Shown: in pieces, positions 8,875 through 17,433 of the stretch
Layout of the letters: each line of letters starts with the position of its first letter
Position numbering within the stretch: the first letter of the stretch is position 1
Source of the DNA: Nitrincola salilacus
GTDB taxonomy: Bacteria; Pseudomonadota; Gammaproteobacteria; Pseudomonadales; Balneatricaceae
Direction: 5' to 3'
DNA length: 64,000 nucleotides
Assembly (NCBI RefSeq): GCF_046271865.1
Contig: NZ_CP176580.1
Span: 3,100,001 to 3,164,000, forward strand
The notes under the pieces: model-generated
Database searches by the model: none
What the model was told of the DNA's origin: nothing
Seen by the model: the letters and a program-made list of their open reading frames with translations, nothing else
Position numbers and translations under genes: made by a program

Positions 8875-9228
8875 ATGGAAAACATAGTTCTCAGAACTTT
8901 GTCTGCCGAGGCACGCAATGAGATCAGGCGGGCGACCGTACGCACGTACAAGAGAGACCACCAGAATAGTGACATTGCCGCGATGTCGGCAGCAGTGCTA
9001 AAAGTCCGTAAATCATCAGAATAGATTATTCTTCCGACCCACAGGGTCTTTCCTAGAAGATGATGAAACCGGAAAGGCGAGACGCCGGTACTGGTGCTGT
9101 CACAAACCAAGCGGGAGCGGGTCAATCTAATCTCATTGATCAGCAACCAGGGAAAGATCTGCTTCATGCTGTATCAGGATAGTTTTACCGCCGACGTGAT
9201 GATCAAGCTCCGGAAGCGCCTGATATGA
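8875..9228 (+). pseudogene. IS630-family transposase remnant
   Basis: Two pieces of an IS630-type transposase survive in the same direction. The first (8875-9024) is a 49-residue N-terminus beginning MENIVLRTLSAEARNEIRR, which looks like the helix-turn-helix part. The second (9067-9228) reads KGETPVLVLSQTKRERVNLI, then SLISNQGKICFMLYQDSF, and matches the DDE core around the second acidic motif. The middle and the C-terminus are missing. It lies between the WD40 gene and the transporter gene, so a once-continuous cluster may have lost genes here. Confidence 0.7.
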
Positions 9229-9540
9229 TGCAAGGATAATATCTCTGAATAAATAATAGATATAATTATTAGCTTGGCTGTTAAATAGGTTAATTCATCT
9301 ATTCGGGAATTAACGCCACCATCGTGTGGATGTACCGCTGCCTGAGAGAGCCAAGTCTACGAGCGAATCGGGGATTTTTCAGCCTAGTTCGCCCGCAGAG
9401 CGGCCTCACACAGATTATCGATATGATTCCGACAGGCTATGTATTTTCCAGCTAGATTAATATTTATGAATAGTTCAACAGTTTCATTTTTATAGTCTGC
9501 GCCTCTAAAAAATATGATTACTCAGCTCTGAGATAAAAAT
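9229..9540. other. Gene-free stretch before the MATE-like gene
   Basis: I see no gene, RNA or clear repeat here. The first 80 bases and the last 100 bases are AT-rich. The middle part (about 9310-9440) has a more balanced composition and may be decayed mobile DNA linked to the IS630 remnant. Confidence 0.4.
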
Positions 9541-11046
9541 ATGTATAATATATTTAATAGAAATAACCAAATTATATTATTTATAGGGTTTCTATATACA
9601 TACGTTATAAATATACATCGTAATGCAAAGGTCGACTTCTCGGCGGATAGTAGTTTCAAAAAGGTATATTTTCCGAGCATTACAGAATATATCCTCATAT
9701 TTCTTGTTAATATAACTGATACCATATTTCTGGCAAAAGCTGGACAAGGATACGTTAATTCTTTCGCAATATTTAATCTAGCAAACGTGATAGCAATTTT
9801 ATCTTGCATGATCGTTGCCAACATATCCTGCGCTGACTTCTTTTGTTCTAAAGTTCACAAGGGCAAAAAGAGTAAGCAGTATATCTTTGGAAGATCGGTA
9901 TTTATAACTCTAATTATTGGATTGTTTTTTTCTACCATATATATCATTCATGCCGAATGGATATTATCCACTGGAGGGATTGACGATTCTTCAATACAAT
10001 TATCAACTATCTATTTCAAAATCCTCTCTATAAATATTTTATTTTTATCTTTACGTCAGGTTGCAAGGACTATCAACTCCATAATGAATATATCATTGAT
10101 ATCACTGATATCAGCACTAGGAGTTTTATTGGGAAATTTACTTATTAATACACTTGTCTTATTTATTTTAATCGACAACTTGTATTACTACGTTGTGGCT
10201 ATATCTTTATCGACACTTTTATGTCAATCCATAGCCTCAATTTCTCAAATAGTAATTCTAGTTCGAAAGAGACATTTGGAGCTCGGATTTTTCACTTATT
10301 TTAATAAAGAAGATATAGAGAATATTTTGTCAGTATTAAGATCAGGCCTAATTTCGAGCCTTGAGGTTGCGTCGTATAATATTATGGCATTTTGCATTTT
10401 ATCGTTTATAGCCAATATATCTCCGTCAGTTTATTATATAAGGAATGCCACAGCACCATTTTTTTTGATTATCACGGCCAATATGGTTTCATGGTCTATT
10501 TTAGCAAATGTTGAACTTAGTAAACTTATTAAGAATGGATATTACATTAAGGCTAATGAATTTTCTGATGCGGTCAGTAGAATTTCTGCCTTCTACAGTG
10601 CGATAGGGTTATTTTTTATGGCTCTAGTTATCTCTCCATTTTATCAATATTTATTAGATATAAATTATTCTTGGATCCTAATGGCAATTGTATTACCCCT
10701 TAGTCTTATAGAAATAATTCGCTGTTATAACTCAATCACCCTAACCATATTGAGATTGAATAATAATATAGGACGATCCACTATTTTATCATTATGCTCC
10801 TATGCATTTGTTATTGTATTAGTATTATCCATTAGAGAATTCGTGCCACGCTATTACTTTAATGACTGGATAGCTATCGGCTTAATTATTCTTTTGCTTA
10901 TTGATGAGTTAAATAGAACCATCGTGAATAGATCGATAGCATATCAAAAGTATCCATTAGGAATTATCAAAACACCATCCGAGCTAGTGGAAAGCAGAAA
11001 TTTAAGAAAAGAAGGAGTATATGATGTTAAAAAAAACTTACGTTGA
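9541..11046 (+). CDS. MATE-like multidrug/toxin exporter
   Basis: The 501-residue product is an integral membrane protein with about twelve predicted hydrophobic segments in two similar halves, as in the MATE/MOP exporter superfamily. The motif VNITDTIFLAKAGQGYVNSFAI near residue 56 resembles the family's first-helix pattern (Asp, then Gly-x-x-x-Val-x-Ala). It would sit in the inner membrane and export small molecules by cation exchange. The gene is extremely AT-rich and overlaps the next gene by 23 bases. In this island, export of a cluster product or self-protection is a reasonable inference. The start is uncertain because no strong ribosome site precedes position 9541. Confidence 0.7.
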   Translation: MYNIFNRNNQIILFIGFLYTYVINIHRNAKVDFSADSSFKKVYFPSITEYILIFLVNITDTIFLAKAGQGYVNSFAIFNLANVIAILSCMIVANISCADFFCSKVHKGKKSKQYIFGRSVFITLIIGLFFSTIYIIHAEWILSTGGIDDSSIQLSTIYFKILSINILFLSLRQVARTINSIMNISLISLISALGVLLGNLLINTLVLFILIDNLYYYVVAISLSTLLCQSIASISQIVILVRKRHLELGFFTYFNKEDIENILSVLRSGLISSLEVASYNIMAFCILSFIANISPSVYYIRNATAPFFLIITANMVSWSILANVELSKLIKNGYYIKANEFSDAVSRISAFYSAIGLFFMALVISPFYQYLLDINYSWILMAIVLPLSLIEIIRCYNSITLTILRLNNNIGRSTILSLCSYAFVIVLVLSIREFVPRYYFNDWIAIGLIILLLIDELNRTIVNRSIAYQKYPLGIIKTPSELVESRNLRKEGVYDVKKNLR

Positions 11047-12508
11047 AAATGAAGTAGTTGTACATATCTCTTATGAGATTGCTCCATATTCTAAGCATGG
11101 GGGACTTGGTGATGTTGTAGGTGCCTTGCCAAAATATATGGCAAAACAAGGGCAGCCTAATTTGGTAGTAACCCCATGGCATGGAAAAGAAATGAATGTC
11201 GATGAAGACAACCTAGAACTCCTGTTAGAGTTTACAGTACCATATAATGGAGTTTTTTATCCAGTTAAAGCTCTAGTTACTTCTAGCAGCCACTACCAAA
11301 CTATTTTTATAAAAAATGATTATTTCTTCAATAGAGACGGAATATATCACGATGAAGATGGATTGCCTTATTCTGATTCGATTGCGATTGTAGCTTTTTT
11401 TGGTAAGGCCACATACACACTTATTGGTAAGTTAAAAATTAATTGCCATCATTTTTTATTACATGATTGGAATTCAACAGCAATATTGTTTTATGGAACA
11501 CTTAAAAATAGCAAGGCACATTATGTAATCCATAACTATAGATTTCACGGTATTGTTAACAATGAAAATATAAAGCATCTTGAAGATACTGTTCAGACAG
11601 CACTTAAATTTACCTTTCAAAATGGAAGCCAGATATCTATCGGAGCATATGCCGTACTGCACTCCAATACGACGATAGCAGTAAGTGAGAGCTACAGACA
11701 AGAACTAATAGAAAATAGAGCGCTACTACACGGCAATATGGAAGTCTTTACGAAAATACCGGATAGCTCATTTATAGGAATTATTAATGGGATAGATACA
11801 GACATCTGGGCTCCAAAACTTCTTAATCACAATCAGATCCAAGATATAAATAGCATTGTTACACATAAACAAAAGAATAAACTTAAATTATATCAGAAAT
11901 ACAATCAGCTTGACATTAATAAGCCGTTATGTCTAATATTAAGCAGATTGGTTGAAGAGAAAGGAGTCTTTTATTTTTGTGAGAAAAATGGCACATTAAG
12001 TGAATTTCATCTTGCACAGCTTACTGAATTATTTCAACACACAAACGTAATTGCTTGTGGACTTGCAAGTGGTGAGAATAAATTAGAAGTAGAAAAAGGA
12101 TTTTATGAAATAATGTCAAGATTTCATTGCAACTTTTTGTTTATTAACGCATATTCTGATAACTTGGCCCAGGATTTAATGTTAGCGTCAGATATATTTA
12201 TTTTTCCAGCGTTAGTTGAACCATGTGGTCTCACTCAAATGTATGCAATGTCATATGGATCTATTCCAATCGTTAGCCCAGTGGGAGGTCTTAAAGACTC
12301 AGTAATTAGCGAAGAACGTTATCCTGGTAAAGGCACAGGATACGTTATGAAAGATACGTCTCTTAATGAAATTGTTAGGTTGGTAAAAGTAGCTGTTAAT
12401 TCGCTCAATGATTCGAGGGGCTACTTTTCGTTAATAAGGCGCATAATTTCTACTGATTATTCATGGGAAAGAAGAGTCCGTCCGTACTTAGATTTAGTAT
12501 CTAAGTAA
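11024..12508 (+). CDS. GT5 glycosyltransferase (glycogen/starch synthase type)
   Basis: The 494-residue protein matches ADP-glucose-type glycogen synthases along its length. It has the N-terminal substrate loop KHGGLGDVVGALPKYM (usual form KTGGLGDV), the mid-region NGIDTDIWAPK, then LSRLVEEKGV, and the C-terminal nucleotide-sugar site FPALVEPCGLTQMYAMSYG followed by PVGGLKDS. AAGGAG at 11012-11017 favours the second of two tandem ATGs (11024). The start overlaps the transporter gene. No glgB, glgC or glgP is nearby, so a glycogen role is not supported by context. It may instead glycosylate a cluster product, or the cluster may have captured a glycogen synthase. The donor and acceptor are unknown. 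Confidence 0.8.
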   Translation: MLKKTYVENEVVVHISYEIAPYSKHGGLGDVVGALPKYMAKQGQPNLVVTPWHGKEMNVDEDNLELLLEFTVPYNGVFYPVKALVTSSSHYQTIFIKNDYFFNRDGIYHDEDGLPYSDSIAIVAFFGKATYTLIGKLKINCHHFLLHDWNSTAILFYGTLKNSKAHYVIHNYRFHGIVNNENIKHLEDTVQTALKFTFQNGSQISIGAYAVLHSNTTIAVSESYRQELIENRALLHGNMEVFTKIPDSSFIGIINGIDTDIWAPKLLNHNQIQDINSIVTHKQKNKLKLYQKYNQLDINKPLCLILSRLVEEKGVFYFCEKNGTLSEFHLAQLTELFQHTNVIACGLASGENKLEVEKGFYEIMSRFHCNFLFINAYSDNLAQDLMLASDIFIFPALVEPCGLTQMYAMSYGSIPIVSPVGGLKDSVISEERYPGKGTGYVMKDTSLNEIVRLVKVAVNSLNDSRGYFSLIRRIISTDYSWERRVRPYLDLVSK

Positions 12509-12664
12509 ATTTTATAAAAAATATTGACAAAGCACTCTAGATTATTTAAGGAGTAAATTTCATTTACTCAAATATATTATTTATCTATCATTATACTGAT
12601 TCACAAGAAATAATTTTCTAGAAAACACTTGAATTAATGTTGCAAATCAAAAGGAAATTAGTTT

Positions 12665-13063
12665 ATGAACGAAAAACAGATGACAATCAGAATAGAGATA
12701 TTCGTACAAGACCCCGACTTTTCCACAGAATTCTATTCTCGTATATTAAGATTTAATAAAATAAAGGAGCATTCGTATCAAGGAGGTACCTACATCGCTA
12801 TTACTAATGGAAAGGTGCATATTGGTATCTTGTCACAAACAGCGGTTCTGAAAGACTTTTCAGCAGAGTTTTCGATGGAACTACGGAGGCCACCAGTTGG
12901 TCCAGAAATAGTACTAGAAGTTGAAAATATAGAAGAATACTACAATTATGTCTGTAATTCAAAATACCCCATCGCTGGAGAACTTCAGGACCGCCCCTGG
13001 GGCGCTAGAGATTTCCGACTATATGATCCTGATGGGTATTATTTACGCTTGACATCTCGCTAA
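12665..13063 (+). CDS. VOC-superfamily (glyoxalase/bleomycin-resistance fold) protein
   Basis: The 132-residue product has the paired beta-alpha-beta layout of the vicinal oxygen chelate fold, from IEIFVQDPDFSTEFYSRIL to PWGARDFRLYDPDGYYLRL. Positions that usually bear metal ligands (an early His, and a Glu after DPDGxx) look replaced by other residues. It may therefore bind and sequester a ligand rather than act as a metalloenzyme. AAGGAA at 12651-12656 precedes the ATG. Toxoflavin lyase is also a VOC protein, but it is larger. A protective role in this island is therefore only a possibility. Confidence 0.75.
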   Translation: MNEKQMTIRIEIFVQDPDFSTEFYSRILRFNKIKEHSYQGGTYIAITNGKVHIGILSQTAVLKDFSAEFSMELRRPPVGPEIVLEVENIEEYYNYVCNSKYPIAGELQDRPWGARDFRLYDPDGYYLRLTSR

Positions 13064-13296
13064 AACAATACATTAAAGGATCATAATTAAGTTACGGACA
13101 TCAGTAAAGCAAGTTTGACGATACCATACGTCATTAATTTCACTGCATGGGTAGAGCTCTAGTTGAGAGGATGTTATGTTTTAAAAAAATTCCTTGGACA
13201 TCAATGTTCGGCGAAAATCGAAGCTTGAGAGTAATCCTTTTTTCGGAAAGTGGAGGAGATAGCTCTAACGACATGAGATAAGGAGCTAATAACCAC
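13064..13296. other. Intergenic region before the ParB-like gene
   Basis: No convincing gene is visible. The stretch is AT-rich and ends in AAGGAG (13280-13285), eleven bases before the next ATG. I checked for integron attC-like ends and found none that are convincing. Confidence 0.4.
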
Positions 13297-13563
13297 ATGT
13301 GCACTAAAGTACCAGTCAGCGAGCTTATTCAACTTCCCATAACCTGGGTTCGTGGCGATGACGAAAGACTCAATACAGTTTTTAAATCACTGAAATCTGG
13401 CGCCGACATTAAGGAACCCATCCGATTACTGAACTGTGGTTGTGGAAAAACACACATGCTTGATGATGGTGGCCATAGAATAACCGCGGCATACAAGCTC
13501 TTTAAAAAAACAGGTCATGACGTGATGATTCCTGTCCATAAATTTGTTTCGAAATTTCAGTAG
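13297..13563 (+). CDS. Small ParB/sulfiredoxin-fold protein
   Basis: The 88-residue protein resembles the N-terminal ParB-like domain on its own. It begins with VPVSELIQLPITWVRGDDER, continues with IKEPIRLLNCGCGKTHMLDDGGHRITAA, and DGGHRITAAYKL takes the place of the GxRRxxA box of ParB. No DNA-binding helix-turn-helix is present. Stand-alone domains of this kind occur in accessory regions with unknown roles, some as nucleotide-binding or hydrolysing enzymes. It ends nine bases before the next gene, so the two are probably translated together. Confidence 0.65.
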   Translation: MCTKVPVSELIQLPITWVRGDDERLNTVFKSLKSGADIKEPIRLLNCGCGKTHMLDDGGHRITAAYKLFKKTGHDVMIPVHKFVSKFQ

Positions 13564-13572
13564 AATGATCGC

Positions 13573-14070
13573 ATGATAAACGTTCGTCATATAATCGAAA
13601 ACGATTTCAACGAGATAACAAAAATACTAAATTACTATATTCTTAATAGTGATGCTCGTTATTTTGAGTCGGAGCCTGTATCACTAATCAATAGAAGTAC
13701 ATGGCTTCATACATTCAGTCAAGAAACACCGTATCAAATGCTTGTAGCGATAAATAATAATGAAATATCAGGATTTTGCTGCTCACAAAGATATAGGCCT
13801 GAGGCTGCATATAACAAGACAGTTGAAGTCAGTGTATATACTTCACCCAAGTCAACGTCAGCCGGGATTGGAACAGCTCTGTATCATGAGTTATTTGCAT
13901 CTCTAGAGCCTTTTTCTCTTCACAGAGCAATTGCAGGTATAGCTCTACCTAATAATGCTTCTATTGCCTTGCACCGCAAATTCAACTTCAAAGAAGTCGG
14001 TATATTTGATGAGTACGGAATGAAAAATGGGAAATACATTAGTGCTATTTGGTTACAAAAACAACTGTAA
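13573..14070 (+). CDS. GNAT acetyltransferase, phosphinothricin acetyltransferase (PAT/Bar) type
   Basis: The 165-residue product has the GNAT acetyl-CoA fold. The acetyl-CoA loop region is SAGIGTALYHELFASLE, followed by HRAIAGIALPNNASIALHRK and FKEVGIFDEYGMKNGKY, the pattern seen in the PAT/Bar/MnaT group that acetylates phosphinothricin-like amino acids. It is cytosolic. It is coupled to the small ParB-like gene. In this island it may protect against, or modify, an amino-bearing compound. The substrate cannot be read from the sequence. Confidence 0.8.
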   Translation: MINVRHIIENDFNEITKILNYYILNSDARYFESEPVSLINRSTWLHTFSQETPYQMLVAINNNEISGFCCSQRYRPEAAYNKTVEVSVYTSPKSTSAGIGTALYHELFASLEPFSLHRAIAGIALPNNASIALHRKFNFKEVGIFDEYGMKNGKYISAIWLQKQL

Positions 14071-14345
14071 TTTATTGCGCCTAGCAAGAGGCTAAAATCG
14101 TTCATTTTATTTACTGGGACGGCGTGCTGCCAGCCCTTAACTCATTATAAATAATACATCGAGGAAAACGTGAATATCAGGCTGGCAACACCCAAGGATG
14201 AAACAGAAATTATGAACCTGGCTGACAGCCTCTCACCCTCCATAATTAGCGCATCATCTGACGATGGATCTCACTTTACTACTCTTCTTAAAGCTGATAG
14301 TCATCGTATTTGGGTCGTAAGCGTTCATTTCAGGACGTCATAGAC

Positions 14346-14612
14346 TTACTTCACATCCCTTAGCTGCCGAAGCAAGCCTGGTGACACCTTGTATTGCTTC
14401 ATGCCCTCACCCAGCACAATGACGCTTTTACGGTTGATCTTGGTGACGATTCCAGCCACGGGTCCACTATGACCGTCGAACATGACTGTCATCCCAACTC
14501 GCAATTGGCTCAACACCTGTAGTGTTTCCTGATTCTGAAGCTCATCTATGCGTTTACAGATGTACTGATTCAGTTCCAGTAATTGATCAATGCTCATGTC
14601 TTCAATGCGCAT
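14346..14612 (-). CDS. Small passenger protein of the IS66-family element
   Basis: The 88-residue protein starts MRIEDMSIDQLLELNQYICK and has an N-terminal helical part. A beta-rich segment follows (LRVGMTVMFDGHSGPVAGIV, then INRKSVIVLGEG), resembling a small SH3-like or KOW-like barrel. Its start overlaps the end of tnpC by 11 bases, so it is co-translated with the transposase. Its role in transposition is unknown to me. Confidence 0.7.
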   Translation of the reverse strand: MRIEDMSIDQLLELNQYICKRIDELQNQETLQVLSQLRVGMTVMFDGHSGPVAGIVTKINRKSVIVLGEGMKQYKVSPGLLRQLRDVK

Positions 14613-16233
14613 AGACGATGGTCTCCGGCTGTTTATTCAGTCGATCAGGGTGGCATGGGCTGATCAGGGAAGGTAGCGGGGTGTCGGCGAATCGGGTTTT
14701 CCAGAGTCGAGGGGTCAAGTCTGCTACTTTATTTGCTGGATGCCGACTGATCCGTTGCAGCACATCCACCAGATAGGTGTAGGGGTTGATGCCATGCAGT
14801 TTACAGGTAGTGATCAAGCTCTGAATGATGCCTAAGTGTTCAGCCCCGAGCTCAGTCCAGCAGAACATCCAGTTTTTCTTGCCCATTGGAATGGGCCGCA
14901 AGGCCCGTTCCAGATGGTTGGTATCTGGCTGAACATCTGGATCTTCCAGGAATACCTTCAGGCTCGCTTCGCGACTGAGTACATAGTTCAGCGCTTTGGT
15001 CAGTGGATCACTGGGCAGTAAGCCACCGCTTTTCAACAGATCCCTGCACCACTGGAAGAAGTCATTGACGACCGGCTTTGAGTGTTCAAGTCGGTACTGG
15101 CGTTTCTTCTCGCTCGTCAGCCCTTGGGTTTTGATGGCCTCTTCATGCTGGTATAGCAGCGCTATCTGTTGCAAGGCTTCTGTGGCCTTCTCTGGATGAT
15201 CCTTTTGGGCTTCGATAAAGTAACGGCGACTATGTACCCAGCACTGAGCGTGAGTCATGCCTTTTTGGGACTCAGCATAGTGAGCATAAGCTGCATAACC
15301 ATCACTGATCAGGATACCGGTGAACAGCTTGTTCAGAACCTGCTCAATATGCAATCGACCTCGACTGTTCGAATAGGTAAACACCACTTCGTCAGCATCA
15401 CCATACAGCGGCCAGAACCAACCCGTTTTCATCTTGCCTTTTTGCAGACCTGGACGGCTCTGATGGCCAGCCTTGATCGGTGTTTCATCCATCGCTAACA
15501 CCCGGCTGCGCAATACATTATCAGTCTGGGCATCGACAATGGGTCTCAGCAAGTCGATGGATCGTTTAACTAAGTTGGTCAGGGTTCCACGGCTCAGGGT
15601 AACGCCAGCTTGTTGGATACGCTGATGCTGTCGATACAGCGGCAGATGGAACTGGAACTTGTCCACCAGTAGCCCTGCCAACAGGCTGACATCGGCCAGG
15701 CTATTATCCAACACGTTGAAGGGAGCTGGTGTCGTCACCGGCTTCTCAGTCCCTTTGCGCCGGTACACTGGACGCTGCAGTTTAAGCACCACATAGCTGG
15801 AGACACGCTGAGCCAATCTGTAGGTCGTTTTGTTGCCGATGACTTCATACTGATTGGCGTCCGGCCCAGTCAGTTCAGGCGGTAACTGTTCGATCACTTC
15901 CACCGGTACATCGGCGGTAAAACGCAGGCCCGTGTCGTTCAGGCAGTCGTCGCCCCGTTGTTTCTTACCGGTGCCACGCTGATAGGCCTGAATCGTACGT
16001 TGCTCACCCTCGACAGGCGGCTTAGGTAGTCGCACTTCGGCTGATTGGAACAGGCTGTCCTGTTCAGGCAAGTCGTACACCTGCTTCTCGGATTTGGGAC
16101 CGAACAGTTGCTTCTTAAACCAGTCCAACTGCCGCTGCATGATCTGAAGTTGTTCGCGTAATAACACATTCTCCTCAGCCAGAGCCGAGCAAGAAGGCGT
16201 GTTGGAATGGGGAGTAGAAGCTATTGAATTCAT
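14602..16233 (-). CDS. tnpC: IS66-family transposase TnpC
   Basis: The 543-residue DDE transposase begins at the ATG at 16233, although the frame is open further upstream. It has an N-terminal coiled helix (ALAEENVLLREQLQIMQRQL) and LDWFKKQLFGPKSEK. A zinc-binding region and the catalytic core follow, with VLAMDETPIKAGHQ, ILISDGYAAYAHYA and TNHLERALRPIPMGKKNWMF. It lies 28 bases after tnpB. The gene is complete. Confidence 0.93.
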   Translation of the reverse strand: MNSIASTPHSNTPSCSALAEENVLLREQLQIMQRQLDWFKKQLFGPKSEKQVYDLPEQDSLFQSAEVRLPKPPVEGEQRTIQAYQRGTGKKQRGDDCLNDTGLRFTADVPVEVIEQLPPELTGPDANQYEVIGNKTTYRLAQRVSSYVVLKLQRPVYRRKGTEKPVTTPAPFNVLDNSLADVSLLAGLLVDKFQFHLPLYRQHQRIQQAGVTLSRGTLTNLVKRSIDLLRPIVDAQTDNVLRSRVLAMDETPIKAGHQSRPGLQKGKMKTGWFWPLYGDADEVVFTYSNSRGRLHIEQVLNKLFTGILISDGYAAYAHYAESQKGMTHAQCWVHSRRYFIEAQKDHPEKATEALQQIALLYQHEEAIKTQGLTSEKKRQYRLEHSKPVVNDFFQWCRDLLKSGGLLPSDPLTKALNYVLSREASLKVFLEDPDVQPDTNHLERALRPIPMGKKNWMFCWTELGAEHLGIIQSLITTCKLHGINPYTYLVDVLQRISRHPANKVADLTPRLWKTRFADTPLPSLISPCHPDRLNKQPETIVYAH

Positions 16234-16261
16234 GGCCAATATTATACCGCAAGCCCTCCCT

Positions 16262-16606
16262 CTATGCGCCCCGGAAACGCTTGAACTGACGGTATTTCTG
16301 TACCTCAATGCCATCAATCAGCAGCTGTAGATCCGTCAGTGTCAGAGTCCGCTGACCCGAGGCGGTTGGGGATATCCGGAATTGCCCCTGCTCTAAGCGC
16401 TTGGCCCATAAACAGTAGCCAGTGGGCGTGAAGTACAGCATTTTCATCTGGGTCTTGCGACGATTAATGAACACAAAGTACTGGCCGTTCAGTGGATCCA
16501 GCTTCAACAGGTTCCGGACCAGTGCACTCAGCCCCCGAAAGGATTTGCGCATGTCTGTGGGCTCAGTGCATAGCCAGATTTTGGCCTGACTGTCGAGCCC
16601 GATCAT
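16262..16606 (-). CDS. tnpB: IS66-family accessory protein TnpB
   Basis: The 114-residue product is the TnpB ('Orf2') protein that IS66 elements need for transposition. It shows the standard sequence KIWLCTEPTDMRKSFRGL, then NGQYFVFINRRKTQMKML, and WAKRLEQGQF near the end. The start codon overlaps the tnpA stop by four bases. Its exact function is not known. Confidence 0.93.
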   Translation of the reverse strand: MIGLDSQAKIWLCTEPTDMRKSFRGLSALVRNLLKLDPLNGQYFVFINRRKTQMKMLYFTPTGYCLWAKRLEQGQFRISPTASGQRTLTLTDLQLLIDGIEVQKYRQFKRFRGA

Positions 16607-16893
16607 CCGTTCTGGCTCAGCCGCAATTCGACGCCATTGCCGAGACTCAAGACGATGTTCCAGTCCGATCCAGATGACGGCGACTTGCTCATCAACGACG
16701 ACAGATCCAGGAAGCCTGTTTCGTCGGAATTGATAGCGTCATCAACCGGACTCTCCGATAAACGCTTCCGCCAGTTGCAGAAACTGGCATAGCCGATATT
16801 CTGCTGTTTACAGAATTGGGTGGCTGACAGACCGCTGTCACGCTGCTGGTCTATAAGGGCTTGCCATTGTTCTGGGGTGCGATGCTTTTTCAT
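16603..16893 (-). CDS. tnpA: IS66-family accessory protein TnpA
   Basis: The 96-residue protein has an N-terminal helix-turn-helix typical of IS66 TnpA: RTPEQWQALIDQQRDSGLSA, then TQFCKQQNIGYASFCNWRKR. It is the first gene of the element's operon and probably binds the ends or regulates the genes. It overlaps tnpB by four bases. Confidence 0.92.
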   Translation of the reverse strand: MKKHRTPEQWQALIDQQRDSGLSATQFCKQQNIGYASFCNWRKRLSESPVDDAINSDETGFLDLSSLMSKSPSSGSDWNIVLSLGNGVELRLSQNG

Positions 16894-17268
16894 AAGCGTA
16901 ACCTCGTGTTGGAAAATATAAGGTTACTGTAGGGTCAAATTCACCAGGGCGACAGAACGCCTTGGAATGAACGCTTACTTTGGGTCGCAGAAGTTGAGGG
17001 CGTGATTATTGGCTGGATTCATGCGTTCGTAGCCCTACGAGTCGGAGCAGCACCTTTCATAGAAATAGGCGGCCTGGTTGTTAATGAGGCCTATCGGCGT
17101 ACGAACGTTGGGAGCAGGTTAGTTCAAGAGTCTGCTGCATGGGCTAAAGCTGAGCAAATGGCGCTTCGCGTGCGATGCAACTCAATAAGGGAACCGACAC
17201 ACCACTTCTATCAAGCCCTTGGCTTTAAACTGCTGAAGCAGCAACATGTATTTGAGTTCAATTTATAA

Positions 17269-17433
17269 CAATACACATCTGTACGCTGCCGCTGGCCACC
17301 ATTGAGGTTTTCTGATCCGGCCCAGAATTGTCGGGCTTACACCTGGATGACGTCATTTAATGCTGCTGTGTCCACCTCCCCCTGAAGGTGGTGTCGCTAG
17401 CAGATGTCTTGTCGGCAAACAAACAATATATAA
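17269..17433. other. Intergenic stretch after the split acetyltransferase
   Basis: No gene is visible. One short inverted repeat, CCACCT and AGGTGG (about 17371-17388), could form a weak hairpin. The composition changes here from the AT-rich island to ordinary chromosome. Confidence 0.35.

Larger units (their letters stand above)
14317..16978 (-). mobile_element. IS66-family element with tnpA, tnpB, tnpC and a small passenger gene
   Basis: The 2662-bp element has the classic IS66 ends. GTAAGCGTTCATTTCAGG starts at 14317, and GTAAGCGTTCATTCCAAGG is read inward from 16978. Perfect 8-bp duplications TTTGGGTC lie at 14309-14316 and 16979-16986. It encodes tnpA, tnpB and tnpC on the minus strand, plus an 88-codon gene at the far end. 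All genes look intact, so the copy may be active. It belongs to a different IS66 subgroup from the element at 5217-6949. Confidence 0.95.
14170..17268 (+). pseudogene. GNAT acetyltransferase gene split by an IS66-family element
   Basis: A GTG start at 14170, preceded by GAGGAAAA, opens MNIRLATPKDETEIMNLADS, the start of a GNAT protein. Codon 49 is interrupted by an insertion sequence (14317-16978) with the 8-bp duplication TTTGGGTC. The reading frame resumes at 16987 as AEVEGVIIGWIHAFVALRVG and continues through EIGGLVVNEAYRRTNVGSRL, the acetyl-CoA loop, to a stop at 17268. Joined, the two parts give an intact 142-residue protein that resembles aminoglycoside or amine N-acetyltransferases. 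A truncated protein could start inside the second half, but it would lack the N-terminal strands. Confidence 0.88.

Noticed and set aside
8832..9167. 111-codon minus-strand frame after the WD40 gene
   Set aside because: It is antisense to readable IS630 transposase fragments and is explained by them.
12665..17300. Chromosomal integron cassette array
   Set aside because: The gene mix (VOC, GNAT, ParB-like, with hicAB nearby) and ACAATACA-like words after two stop codons suggested cassettes. No paired attC ends of the GTTRRRY type are visible, two genes are only nine bases apart, and no integrase is in the window.
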